Shown piece by piece: positions 38,432 through 48,411 of a stretch of 64,000 bases of DNA. The notes under the pieces are model-generated. The model did not search any database. It was not told the DNA's origin and worked only from the letters and a program-made list of their open reading frames with translations. The stretch is from Bradyrhizobium macuxiense (GTDB lineage: Bacteria; Pseudomonadota; Alphaproteobacteria; Rhizobiales; Xanthobacteraceae), in assembly GCF_007993935.1 (NCBI RefSeq), contig NZ_VITY01000016.1, positions 147,620 to 211,619 on the forward strand, in the 5' to 3' direction. Positions within the stretch are counted from its first letter, which is position 1. Every line of letters starts with the position of its first letter. A program made the translations under genes and the position numbers.

Positions 38432-38641
38432 ATGCCTGCCCGCACCGAAGGCGCCGGTCGCTCGCACGCTGATTTCATGCGAGCGGCGAATGACGAGCTG
38501 ACAAAATTCGAGCACCGCGAGCGCGAGTTTCGAAAAGAAGACCGCCACGAACGAGCCACAAGATTGCAGTTGCCCGTGGAAAGGTACAACAGCGAGGATT
38601 GGCGCGTAAGGAAGCCATCAAGGCCAATTCATAGAACCTGA
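38432..38641 (+). CDS. 69-residue possible small protein
   Basis: An ATG with AGGAG 8 bases upstream opens a 69-codon frame rich in Arg, Glu and Lys (AANDELTKFEHREREFRKED). It is probably a hydrophilic helical peptide. No family is recognised, and it could be chance. Confidence 0.35.
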   Translation: MPARTEGAGRSHADFMRAANDELTKFEHREREFRKEDRHERATRLQLPVERYNSEDWRVRKPSRPIHRT

Positions 38642-38884
38642 GAGGTGATCGACCTCGCCTATACGATGTCGTGCGCAACTCGATACATGACGTCGGCAGC
38701 GATAAATCAGGCGAACGCGCCGTGCCGCCGACGAAGCGGACATCGACATGGAGCGTATCGCCTTGCTGAGCGTCACCTCCTCAGATCAGCAGGCCCGGCA
38801 TCCACGACCAACCTGATTCAAGGAGCCGCCGACGTGGTGCAGGAAGGCTGCGCGTAAGGCGTCTCCACCCGCTCCGTCAGTCTG

Positions 38885-39215
38885 GTGCAAGCGTTGAGCA
38901 TGACGCGGATCACCAACGAACTGCTCTTTCGAGATCGCCGGCACCACCGATCGCGTGGTCCTGATCGAGGACACGCGCGAGCTGCAGTGCCGCGCCCCGA
39001 ATCTGGTCGCGCTGCGCACCAGGGATGGCGTCGCGTCCCTGTCCGATCTGGTCTGATCCTCCCTGCGTTTGCGCCCCGACCGCATTCCGATCGGCGAGGT
39101 GCGGAGCAGCGAAGCCTTGGAGCTCCTCAAAGTCTGAGGTACCGGCCATGCCGGGGGGATCAGAACGATTCACGCCGGCGCGGCGCTGGGCGCGCTTCGC
39201 CGCCTTGAACAGCTG
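38885..39215 (+). pseudogene. trbB: trbB conjugative-transfer ATPase fragment
   Basis: Translated in shifting frames, the stretch contains TDRVVLIEDTRELQC, LVALRTRDGVASLSDLV, LRLRPDRIPIGEVR and then GGI-TIHAG. These are landmarks of the VirB11/TrbB secretion ATPase (Asp box, Walker B region and His box). Stops, frameshifts and loss of the N-terminal half make it a remnant. It indicates a former conjugative or ICE transfer region in this island. Confidence 0.75.
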
Positions 39216-39570
39216 CTTCAAAGCTGATGAACTGGATAACCTCTGTAAGCGAGCCGCGACATCCGATGATCAGGGCGTGTCGCACCAAATTCGGTGAAAG
39301 CCTTCTTTTGCCATCCCGAGAGCGATGATGATGTCAACGTCGCCGCGGTTGTCGATCGTGCGCAGCGTCTTCTTGACCCCGCTCACGCTCAAGCCCGTCA
39401 TCGACGCGGCGATTTTCAGGATGCATCCGTCCGCGCTGCACCGTCTACGGAACGGACAGGCGTCCAGCAGCTGGGCTGACATCGTACGTTTCGGACAGGG
39501 TGTCTGATTGCGCGGTCAACGTTTGATTGTTATCAAGAATTGTTCAATCGTCGCTATTAGAGGAGGTTTA
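39216..39570. other. No recognisable gene
   Basis: Spacer after the trbB fragment; a short Cys-poor open frame is on the minus strand but without support. Confidence 0.4.
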
Positions 39571-39741
39571 ATGTCGAAAATAGCTCCCTACCACACTGAC
39601 TCGCCCGAATATCCGCCGTCCCACCGTAACGTCTATCACGACCGCGACAATTGCCCCGCCGGAAAGACGATCAAGCAAGCGCACCGCAAGGCAGGTAAGG
39701 CTGAGAGACCGCGCTGCAATGACTGCAAGAAGCTCGACTGA
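39571..39741 (+). CDS. 56-residue small protein with CxxC
   Basis: An ATG preceded by AGAGGAGG, a very strong ribosome binding site. The peptide MSKIAPYHTDSPEYPPSHRN ends RCNDCKKLD, with a CxxC near the C-terminus and another Cys earlier (NCPAG), so it could bind a metal such as zinc. It is highly basic. I do not recognise its family, but the strong start and Cys placement favour a real gene. Confidence 0.55.
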   Translation: MSKIAPYHTDSPEYPPSHRNVYHDRDNCPAGKTIKQAHRKAGKAERPRCNDCKKLD

Positions 39742-40392
39742 TCCAAGGTCCGCCGTCCAATTTTCCACGCCTACCGACGGACTGCAGCGCGCGGCGACAG
39801 GCCCAACGCGTTAACAATTTGCGGTAGGCGAATCTCTCCGCCTTTTGACGGTGGAGCGACAAGACATGGACCGGATAATCCGCACCTCGCCCCGAGGAGA
39901 ACGCGAGACAAGTTGATCTGCCCGGCAACCACAGCAAGGGAGCGCGTCGGCTGGAGCATCGTGGCCGCACTTGAGCAATTTGTTGAATTTCTCAAAAAGA
40001 GCCGTGCGTTCAAAAGTCTGTCGCCGGGTCGAAGCGCTGGTGGCCCAACGCTGGCGCTGCCTCGAGGTGAGCCAGGCCCGCCGGGCCGTCGTCCTTGATC
40101 CGAAGGGGGAGCTCTATTCTACGATGAGACCGCGGCATGGCGCGAAAAGCACGTCGGACCGGTCTGCCGCATCGTGCTCTTTGCTTACCGTTCGGAGGAG
40201 AAGGCTCAGCGCCTTCTGGAGCATCGGCTTGACCACGCTGGCGTGGTCCGCTCGCAGCACCAGCACGCGCCTCTGTTTTCGAAGGCTCGATCCATAACCT
40301 GCGAGATCGGATTTCTCTATCTTCTGTTACTTAAGCCGATTTTTGGCTTCAAGATTTTCGGATGTTTTCAATGATTTGTTGCGGGGGACGCG
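39742..40392. other. No clear gene
   Basis: A short fragment around 40110-40260 (translation LYSYDETAAWREKHVG, with frameshifts) looks like the remains of a protein of unknown family. No intact gene. Confidence 0.35.
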
Positions 40393-41406
40393 ATGATATT
40401 CCGGACGAAGGGCAATCGCCCATTTTTGTTCAGTGCATTGTTCGTATTGAGCGGATGCGCCATTGCGCCGGTCACGGATGACGTCGCGCATGTTTCAGCA
40501 TCCAATATTGCGAGGCAGATTCGCTGTGAAGCACGGCAGGCTGTCATTGACGCGCTGCTCGGCTATCTCACGAGCTCCGACAACAACATGAACAAGAACA
40601 AGCTCGACGATTACTCCTTTGCCATCGGTACCGAGCTGAAACGGGCCTACAACGAGAATCCCGAGGCGATCAGAGCCTTCGATCCCTCTCAAGTGACCGG
40701 TTTCGCCCATACGGTGACAAAGCTGCTCTACAGCACGGGCATTGCCTACTATTACGATCTGACGGGCCTGGAGACGAACAACATAGATCCGGCTGCGAAC
40801 CTCATCCGGCCGACCCCCATGACATCACTGGTGACCCTCGGCCTCACCGGAAACTTCGACAGGCAGAGACAGAACGAATGGTCGTTTACGATCACGGACA
40901 ACTTCGGAAACCTCGTTCAAAAGACGAGTGGGAGCTATTGCGCGAACCATCTGGTGAGAACTGAGGATTACGTCTACCCGATCGCGGGAAAGGTCGGGCT
41001 CGCCAAGTTGATCAAGGAATTCACCTTGATGAGCCTGTTTGAGAATCTCGATGAGCTCAACAAGGACGTTGCGACAGTGAAGAAAGGGCCGCCGAGCATG
41101 GTGCAGCAGCTTCAGTTCACCACGGCCATCGGCGGCGGGGCATCGCCCAAGATCGTCTTCGCGCCCTCAGGGCCGCAGCTGCAAGTCACTGATGTGAGCT
41201 TTCCCGTTACCGTGTCGCGCAAGGATACGCACCAGCTGACGGTGGGCTTATATCTGGACAAGGGTGAGGCAAAGATCCTCGATGTGGCCCGAGGTCCGAT
41301 TTATGAAGGTTCGCTCATCACCGCTTCAGGTGGAAGAGCTGAACTAGGCGCCGCGCGGGCAGTTCAGCAGTTTCTAGCACTGAAGATTTTCAAGCCAGCA
41401 CTATAA
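40393..41406 (+). CDS. Putative lipoprotein of unknown function
   Basis: A 337-residue protein with a type II signal peptide. A short basic start MIFRTKGNRPFLFSALFVLSGC ends in the lipobox LSGC, so Cys22 would be lipidated. The mature part has no membrane helices. It contains a beta-rich C-terminal section (VGLYLDKGEAKILDVARG, then SASGGRAELGAARAVQQF-like). I do not recognise a family. The next gene starts 11 bases downstream and is probably in the same operon. Confidence 0.75.
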   Translation: MIFRTKGNRPFLFSALFVLSGCAIAPVTDDVAHVSASNIARQIRCEARQAVIDALLGYLTSSDNNMNKNKLDDYSFAIGTELKRAYNENPEAIRAFDPSQVTGFAHTVTKLLYSTGIAYYYDLTGLETNNIDPAANLIRPTPMTSLVTLGLTGNFDRQRQNEWSFTITDNFGNLVQKTSGSYCANHLVRTEDYVYPIAGKVGLAKLIKEFTLMSLFENLDELNKDVATVKKGPPSMVQQLQFTTAIGGGASPKIVFAPSGPQLQVTDVSFPVTVSRKDTHQLTVGLYLDKGEAKILDVARGPIYEGSLITASGGRAELGAARAVQQFLALKIFKPAL

Positions 41407-41417
41407 GGGAGTCTGAT

Positions 41418-41768
41418 ATGGCAAAAGTCAAAAAGGCGAAGACCCGCAAACCATCGCCTGCGCGGAAGGCACGGAAAGCGAGCAAGAAGGCCGCTCCGCC
41501 AAAGCCTGCCCGTTCGGGAGGAACCCACGTCGACTTCGGAGTGCATGGCCTCGGAAAGATCATGGCTGCCATACACAACGCCGGCCTGGGTGATGAGCTC
41601 AATGCGCACCTTGCGGGTTCCGGACAGTTCGTCAAGGTGCACCGCAAAAGCCTGACGGCGATCAAGGGCTTTGTGAAAGAGAGGCCGGAACTCGCGAATT
41701 TAGCTCAGACTATCGGCGATTGCGACTGTCCACCCGACGATCCGGGATGCGTTTACATTCCGGGGTAA
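41418..41768 (+). CDS. Small protein with Lys/Ala-rich N-terminus
   Basis: A 116-residue product with an extremely Lys-, Ala- and Pro-rich N-terminal 40 residues (MAKVKKAKTRKPSPARKARK), like a nucleic-acid-binding tail or flexible linker. A compact part follows (VDFGVHGLGKIMAAIHNAGL) and the end is Cys-containing (CDCPPDDPGCVYIPG). It lies 11 bases downstream of the lipoprotein gene. Not recognised. Confidence 0.65.
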   Translation: MAKVKKAKTRKPSPARKARKASKKAAPPKPARSGGTHVDFGVHGLGKIMAAIHNAGLGDELNAHLAGSGQFVKVHRKSLTAIKGFVKERPELANLAQTIGDCDCPPDDPGCVYIPG

Positions 41769-41947
41769 GTCGGCAGGCGCTGACGAGCCTTCAAAGGTGC
41801 GTGATCGTGCCCGCCGTGTCGTCAGCACGTTTGCTGAACTTCTGTTCCTGACCTCCTCTCGTCAAAGGACATGCTGGGTCGAGGCGCTGCGGCAGGCGTC
41901 TGGACCGAGGCCGGCAGTCGCGGGCTTCATCCTATTTTATCGTGGCG

Positions 41948-43114
41948 TCACCTCACGGTGCTTGTCGGTCCAGCATCTGTCGATAAGCTCGAGGTCGAAA
42001 TGGCATGCAGTGGCCGTTCAGTGGCCGAGACCAGAGAGATGCGTTCGATTTTGGCGAATATGTTCATTCCATCCCTGAGGCCCAGTGCATGAAAGGCGCG
42101 GCAGGTGATGCGCGCGAGGATCTGTGCGGCTGAATCTCCAGTCTCGAGCGCAAGCACCAATGTAACCTCGGCCGCGCTGAACGGCAAAGAGGCCTTGATG
42201 CGCGCTGGAAAGACATTGAGGATGGAGCTTGCGCGGGGTGCCTCGCGAGCGATGCTGACGTCGCCGGCTGCGATGCGCAGCCTTTGACGTGCGCCGGGTC
42301 TGAGCGGTGGTCCCGGCACCAACAGGCGCGCACCTTTGAGGCGGAGTATGATGAGCCCATAACGTCCGTCATAGCCGCCGACCACGGCGTCAAGGCTCAC
42401 AGCGGCTTCGTCGCGCCCCGCAAGCCACTGCGCTGGATCCGTCTGCAAGACATGCAACGGCCCAGCCGCAGTCACCCTTCCGTGTTCCACCATGACAAGA
42501 TGATCGGCAAAGCGTTCGACGTCAGCCAAATCGTGGCTGACATAGATCATCGGCAGCTTGAGCGTTTCATGCATGCGCTCGAGGAACGGCAGAATCTCGC
42601 GCTTGGCGGAGCGATCGAGCAAGGTAAGCGGCTCATCCATCACAAGTAATCGGGGCTGGGACAACAGCGCGCGGGCTAAGGCGACGCGCTGCCGCTCGGC
42701 GGCGGAGAGATGTGAGGGAGAACGGTCAAGGAGCGACGCCAAGCTGAGCAAGTCGACCACTTCCTCAAAACCGATCAGCATTGGTTCCGATTTAGGCGCG
42801 GCATTAAGCAAATGGCATCTGACAGACAAATGAGGAAAAATGGTCGGATACCGGAACACATAGCTGACGCGACGCAGATGCGCCGGGCGGAACGTGGTCT
42901 CATCCTGCCACACCTCGCCGTCGATCTTGCAGAAACCAGTCAGCAGTGGCTGGAAGCCAGCGATGCAACGCGCCAGCGTGGTCTTGCCGCAGCCTGGTGG
43001 GCCGAAAATAGCCGTCAAGCCAGTTGCCGGTACGCTGAATTGCGCATCGAGCGGAGTGCTCGCGAGAGAGCCGCCGAAGGCGACTTCGATACGGCCCGGT
43101 TTTGCTGTCCTCAC
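41948..43114 (-). CDS. modC: Molybdate ABC transporter ATP-binding protein ModC
   Basis: The 388-residue ATPase has Walker A FGPPGCGKTTL in the first 50 residues and a Walker B DEPLTLLDRS. The signature loop reads LSAAERQRVAL instead of LSGGE, so it is a divergent form. The C-terminal part (GARLLVPGPPLRPGARQRLRI and following) is the MOBE-type molybdate-sensing domain of ModC. It would energise molybdate uptake, useful for nitrogenase. The modA fragment ends over its start by about 4 bases, in operon style, but modA and modB are not intact here, so ModC alone cannot make a transporter in this locus. Confidence 0.85.
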   Translation of the reverse strand: MRTAKPGRIEVAFGGSLASTPLDAQFSVPATGLTAIFGPPGCGKTTLARCIAGFQPLLTGFCKIDGEVWQDETTFRPAHLRRVSYVFRYPTIFPHLSVRCHLLNAAPKSEPMLIGFEEVVDLLSLASLLDRSPSHLSAAERQRVALARALLSQPRLLVMDEPLTLLDRSAKREILPFLERMHETLKLPMIYVSHDLADVERFADHLVMVEHGRVTAAGPLHVLQTDPAQWLAGRDEAAVSLDAVVGGYDGRYGLIILRLKGARLLVPGPPLRPGARQRLRIAAGDVSIAREAPRASSILNVFPARIKASLPFSAAEVTLVLALETGDSAAQILARITCRAFHALGLRDGMNIFAKIERISLVSATERPLHAISTSSLSTDAGPTSTVR

Positions 43115-43668
43115 GTGCTCGTGCCCGGGCGGTATCGTTCGATCAAGGTTACGATCAAGACTACCGCATGCCCTAACATCACGATGCTGCCGGCAGGCCA
43201 GCTTGTCTCGCTTGAGGACGACGTCTGCCCCGCGGCTGTGCCATAAGGAGCGGGGGCAGGATTGCAGACCATCGGCTTTATGATGCGCGGCATTTTGAGC
43301 GCCTCCGTGTCATTCATCAACGCCGCAACCGAATTGCGCGACGCGCGGCCACCGATCGGACAGGTGAAGTTGCTTGGCGGAACTGCGGCGCCATGGCCGA
43401 TCACTCCGCTCGGGCGGGAGTCGTCGGCAGGCAGAGACACCTGAATTGCATCGGCTTGGATAGTCTGGATGTAGAACGATCGGCTCGTACCATAGCTCAC
43501 CAGGGCCTCGTGTCGGGTCTTCGGTTTAAGCGGCGCTGCAATTTCCTGGGCGGGTAGCGCTAGGTGCGCTCTGACCGCCACATTGATGTTCACCGCTCCA
43601 GCGCTTCCGAGCGTGAGCAGCATCAGAGCTGCAACGATCAGAATCAACTGGGCTAGTCTCAGCTTCAT
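43111..43668 (-). pseudogene. modA: modA with large internal deletion, fused to downstream sequence
   Basis: In frame from MKLRLAQLILIVAALMLL, a signal peptide, the product follows ModA: INVAVRAHLALPAQEIAAPL, then SYGTSRSFYIQTIQAD and LPADDSRPSG. After a gap it resumes KPMVCNPAPAPYGTAAG, which matches the C-terminal ModA region NPKLAPYGAAA. The last 40 residues (VMLGHAVVLIVTLIERYRPG) look like a membrane helix and may be the end of ModB. About 60 residues of ModA and nearly all of ModB are missing, so no functional binding protein or permease is encoded. Confidence 0.7.
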
Positions 43669-44255
43669 CGGGAACCCCGAGCGCGAGCTGTCGCGCCGCT
43701 TCCTTGCGGCGGCTCTTGGCTCCTCATCACAGCAATCTGCGTGCCGCTCGAGGAATGTGCGCGCGTTGCTTGATCGTGGTGAAATTCGCAAGCACAGCTG
43801 GCGCAGCGTCCTGGAATGGCCGCGCGGTATCCGTCCAGCTTCCGACGTTGGTGTCTCCAACCGGACACGGACAGCCGACGAGAGGCGGACTCGAACTCGA
43901 CGGCGACGCCTTTGGGGGCATCTGCATCGACGCGAGGACCGGTTCGATCATCGGCAGTGGGTCAATTGCACCGGACTACCGCCACCGCCAACGAACCGTC
44001 AACGCGGGCGAGGTCGTCCGCCTCCTCGCTGGATCGCTGGAAGTGACCGCATGGCCTCGATCGCTGTCGAGATCGGGACGGATGATCTGGTCGGGCAGGG
44101 CCGCCGGATAACTGAGATCAACCCGTTTGCAGCGCAGGACGAGACGGTCATGGCTTTGAATCTCTCTGCACCGTCGGTTTGAACATTCGTGGCCCGACCA
44201 AGTGCTTCGAGACGTACGAGGAAGAATATCGTCGCACCCAGCGCGCAAAAAGGGC
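43669..44255. other. No recognisable gene
   Basis: Low-quality overlapping frames only. Confidence 0.4.
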
Positions 44256-44286
44256 TTGAAGCGTACGTAGCGTCAGGTTGTACAAT
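44256..44286 (+). promoter_or_regulatory. MerR-type promoter-like element, copy 3
   Basis: TTGAAG-N19-TACAAT with dyad TACGTAGCGTCAG in the spacer. The flanks differ from those of copies 1 and 2, so it is not merely part of the same duplicated block. I see no recognised gene downstream. Confidence 0.6.
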
Positions 44287-45095
44287 CGAAAGCGGGCGGC
44301 TGTCGCCTCTCGAAGCGTCACGTCGGGGCAGTAAAGAATTCGAATGTCACTTGGAAAGCGCACTTCGCAAGGCCCTTTGTGTATCCTTGTGAAGAGCCCA
44401 CTATGCGAAGTGGGATTGCTCGGCATAGGTGGTGCGGGTCAAGCTGCACCGAAGCAGGACGAGCAGTGCGAGATCCGAGCGGAACCTCCTGGCGTTGGCG
44501 CTGCTGGATTGGAGAGCGGACCCCGGGGCGAGGTGCGGTCTTCGATGTTCCGCGCGCCACTCTTCGCAGATGGTCGAATTTGGCTTGGCCGCACGTATCA
44601 TGCACGTCAGGTGCCGACCGGGGTGAACTGCTTACTCTCTTCAAACGGCTATATCATCATCGACGCACTGGATTTGACTGACGCGGGATCACCCGGCATC
44701 CCGGCCCGGATTCGATCCTCTTGTCAGGATGTCGTTCGTTCAGCTCCCATCGCAGCAAAGATCGTTTGGGTCTGCGCGCGAGCCAAACCGGTCGTCGCCT
44801 GATGGTCAGATTATGAACAGTCGCCAGTCGCTCCCTCAGACTGATCGCGCGCTCAGGCCAGCAGCGCGAGCTTCGTATGCCAATTTCTGCCGCTGCTCGG
44901 GCCGCAAATCAAGTTGGTCTCGGCTGCGAGTATTGCGTGGCGTCAACTAGCTGAGAGCGCTGCTTTGATCTGGGGAGGTAAGAGAGCGCGTCCCCTGCCG
45001 TCTATGCTTCAAGAGCTTCGGCTCGCTTTCTGGTTGATAGGCCATGTTGCACATCGCGCAAGACAATAGCGAAGGACATCCAGCTTAAGAGAAAT
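44287..45095. other. No recognisable gene
   Basis: About 800 bases with overlapping weak frames (e.g. 44344-44802 plus) of no recognisable family. Confidence 0.4.
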
Positions 45096-45572
45096 ATGGT
45101 GAATCAAAAGCGACGCACTTATTGGATCTGCATGGCATATCGCTTTGCAGTAGCCCTCGCTGTTCTAGCGACAACAACTGTACACACAAAACACGCTCGA
45201 GCGCGAGATCTGAGGCCGGAAGAGACATTGGCGTCTTGCAGGCCGGACTTTATACGCTTCTGTGACCACTTTACTGGGCGTGATGACCCAGACGCCGCTA
45301 TGTTTTGTCTCAGAGAGAACTTTAAAACTCTGCGTGAAGAATGTCGTCGCGTGGTTCCAGGCGCGACGGAGAGAACGGGAGGCTTGCGACGAGGTGGCAT
45401 TAACAAACGGCCGCCTCTGAGCGTCTCCGCTCGGAAGAGAGCGTCCGAGCTGCAAGATCGCGACAGTATCGCGACAAGCCGTCGAACTGATGGGACCCAG
45501 ACTGTTGTTGCGCCGAGGGAATCGAAGCGATCGGTAGGGAAGAAAGAGACCTCGCCCCGCCAAGATTGGTAG
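45096..45572 (+). CDS. Secreted Cys-rich-repeat-like protein
   Basis: The 158-residue product has a signal peptide (best from the Met at 45132, MAYRFAVALAVLATTTVH; the frame opens at 45096). The mature part has four cysteines in the spacing of the bacterial cysteine-rich repeat: SCRPDFIRFCDHF, MFCLREN and ECRRV. The tail is basic and low-complexity. Function unknown, periplasmic location likely. No strong ribosome binding site was seen, so the start is uncertain. Confidence 0.6.
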   Translation: MVNQKRRTYWICMAYRFAVALAVLATTTVHTKHARARDLRPEETLASCRPDFIRFCDHFTGRDDPDAAMFCLRENFKTLREECRRVVPGATERTGGLRRGGINKRPPLSVSARKRASELQDRDSIATSRRTDGTQTVVAPRESKRSVGKKETSPRQDW

Positions 45573-46147
45573 CTGGTCCCCTGACGGACACGTGACTGCG
45601 AGCATAACTAATTGTCATCCGGCCATCGATAGATGGCACACGTCGCGACAGTGGGGCTACGATGCGGTCTGGAGTACGGTCTTGGGCGGCCGCCGCAGTT
45701 GCGATCATTGGAGGCGGTGCAGGCAACTCCGCGAACCTTGATCCAACAGTGAAGCTGCCATCGCCCCTGTGGAGTTGGTGGGCGAAGTTTCTGTTCCAGT
45801 TTTATCGAGTGGCGCTCGATCTGATTGGTCTTCTGCCGCACGCCGCCGAGTTCACGGTGCCCGCGAAGATGCGGGAGGCGGTGCCTTTGTTGCGGGATTG
45901 TTGACGGGGAGCGGTTCGGCTTGACATCGAGGAGCGGTCATCGGATCGAGGAAGAAAGGCCGTCTACGTCAGCTTCCAACGATCTTTCTGGAATCGGCAA
46001 TTGTGCCGATTACGGCATTCTCTAATGAAACTGCACTGTGATGGCGAAGAAGTGCGCTTAAGGCAACTCTCAGTAACGATATGCCATGGTCCAGAAAGCA
46101 TCCAAACATTCATCGCACGGTTTGACGGCACCGACCGCGAACTTATT
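45573..46147. other. No supported gene
   Basis: A frame at 45662-45904 with a hydrophobic stretch was noted, but I see no recognisable family or firm ribosome binding site. Confidence 0.4.
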
Positions 46148-46336
46148 TCAGAGCCGGAAAGTCAAAGGAAATGTTTTCGCTAACAGCTTCTCAAAGGCAG
46201 AATGCTGTTCAAGAAGGCGATTCTCGATGAGTTTCCGATCCGCATCAGGTAATTCTGCCTGAAGCAACTTACGACAACGCCAAATGTGGTTGCGTACCGA
46301 TCTGATCTCACTGAGCTTATCATCAACCGAGCTCAT
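46148..46336 (-). CDS. 62-residue hypothetical, helical
   Basis: A highly charged helical product (MSSVDDKLSEIRSVRNHIWR, then KLIENRLLEQHSAFEKLLAK) with the look of a two-helix coiled coil. No ribosome binding site was seen. The amino-acid composition supports coding but the call is weak. Confidence 0.4.
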   Translation of the reverse strand: MSSVDDKLSEIRSVRNHIWRCRKLLQAELPDADRKLIENRLLEQHSAFEKLLAKTFPLTFRL

Positions 46337-48411
46337 CGCGCACGCCGACTAACTTCCGACTAACCCTTGAAATGACCAATCGTGCCGCTACGCGACAAGC
46401 CACCGCCCCATCACGCCGCGTTATGCCGACTGGTTTCGTGTCTAAGCTTTTGCAAGGCGCGGGCCAATTTGCTTCGGGGACATTGCGAATAGTTCGGTAT
46501 ATGCGAGGCGTTCAATCGATATCACTCTGTCACCGCGCGTTTGATGGTCATTTGTGGTAGATCACGAATTTTATCCGCATTGTCGGCGTGCCCGTTGGGG
46601 AATTCCTGCACCGCCCCGGGGAGGTTGGGTACACACCACATAGCAGCTAAGGACTTAAACCGAGGCTGGGTCGCGGCGGAAGCCGCAAGTCCTTAAGGAG
46701 TTTCTAAGGCAATGCGCTCGTGGAGTGATAAAGGTACCGATATTGTGACGCTTCAGTGCCTTGCGAATTTTGCGAGTGTTCGATTGGAGACGTCATGCTC
46801 CGTGAGTCGCGGAATCTCACCGTATGCAGGCCTCGAAGAGGTCTGTGGTTGCGAGCAGCATCGCTCTCAATTGACGCGGAATGCGGTCTCTATCGATTGC
46901 GGGACAAGAAAGGAAATTGTCGTGCATGAGGCATTCGCGGTTATTGTCCTGACAACCGGTATTCGGACGAGATGTGCTCGTTTGATGAATCAGTTCCTAA
47001 AACACCAGTTTGCCTATCCGGCATTTTCCAGGCGTGAGTGTCGAGCAGCGACGGCCCATCGTCGCGCCGTGGTGAGTTTGGAGTTTCCGCCCCGCGAGCT
47101 TGATATTGACGCCGATGACGTGGCGGATCTCGCGGACGTCCGAGGATGTTGCACCTGCTTCTCAGGTGCATGACGTTCGAGCTTACTGCAAGATCTAAGA
47201 TTGATGTCCTGATGGACCTCCCGGTCCGGAGGAGCTCTGCCGCTGTGACCGTCCGAGAACTATCGTTAGACACGTGATCGATCAACGAAGATGAGCGGAG
47301 ACAGCGGACTGCCCGCGCCGAAAACTCGTCAGCAGACTTGGGAAACCCGCTCGATCCGGCCGCGCCGGCCCCGGTGATGCTTTGTCGCCGGCCGTGTCAG
47401 ATTCGAACGGTGCTGAATTGAAAATCTCGGACCGGGCTCGTTCGCGGAAGCCGCTAGGCAAGCCCCCTGAGTGAGAGATTTCCATAGGAGGACGTGGTCC
47501 AGAGGGTCGAGACCGGCACGAAAAGCGCGCCGGCCTGTGAACTGCTTTGTCGTGTTCCCGCAATGTCCAGTTGAAGGCATCAATGTCGCAAGTCCGACTA
47601 AGGTGCAAGCGTCCCGCGCGAACGTCCGCAAAGCGCGGGGTATTTCGCCCGATTAAGGCAAAGCGCGCACTCTTAATTTGGCGGCATGCCATTTGCTGGA
47701 TGGGGAGAACAAAATAAGCGGCGACCACTGCAAGCCTTGCAGCCGCCGGTCAGGGAGGTCGGACGTGGCGAAGAGATTCGTCGAAGGTGGCTTGATAAGG
47801 AAGATACGACAAATCGTTATCCTGCGAAGGCGTGCCGGCATTCGTTGGCCGTGCTCAGGATCCCGTCATCGCTACTCCCATGTCGTGGCACCGGCGAATA
47901 ACCTCGATCCGGTCCATGACCGAAATGTCATCCGCTTTCCGATCGCCGTCAACGGACAGACCCGGCGCAGTGCGCACTATCGAACGACAGCCGCAAAATC
48001 CGACCAGCTTTGTGTAGGATCTGTCGCGGTTCGCGCGGTCGCGACTTTCGACGGTGACGAAATCGCGGCGGTCAAGTGCGATTATGCGGAAATCATCCGC
48101 ATCCTGATTTATAGCTTGCTGCGGGCCGCGCTCCGAAATCCTGTTCGCCGTAGCTGCCTTCTGGCTCTATGCCGGCGCCTCCGGCGCCGCATTAGAGCCT
48201 CGTCTGTCTTTGAAAAGATATTGCTCAGGGCGCCAATCGCATGTTGGCCGGGTAAGGCGCGCCCCGGCACTTTCCCCTCGCTCGGTCTCACAAGGCCACA
48301 AACAGCATCGGCTGGCCTGAACAGGCGGGCTTCACGTAATCCCACCGAGAGGAGAAGATCTACCGCGTGGGGCTGCGCCGCGTGTCCTTGTTCGTTTGGG
48401 AAGGGACCATC
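46337..48411. other. 2 kb without a supported gene
   Basis: Many overlapping short frames. A minus-strand frame at 47329-47631 (GLATLMPSTGHCGNTTKQF) has a protein-like look but I cannot assign it. The bases directly upstream of dctA (48300-48411) contain no sigma-54 site that I can see. Confidence 0.4.

Noticed and set aside
46712..47173. 153-codon frame on the plus strand
   Set aside because: No recognisable family, no signal and no good ribosome binding site; treated as non-coding.
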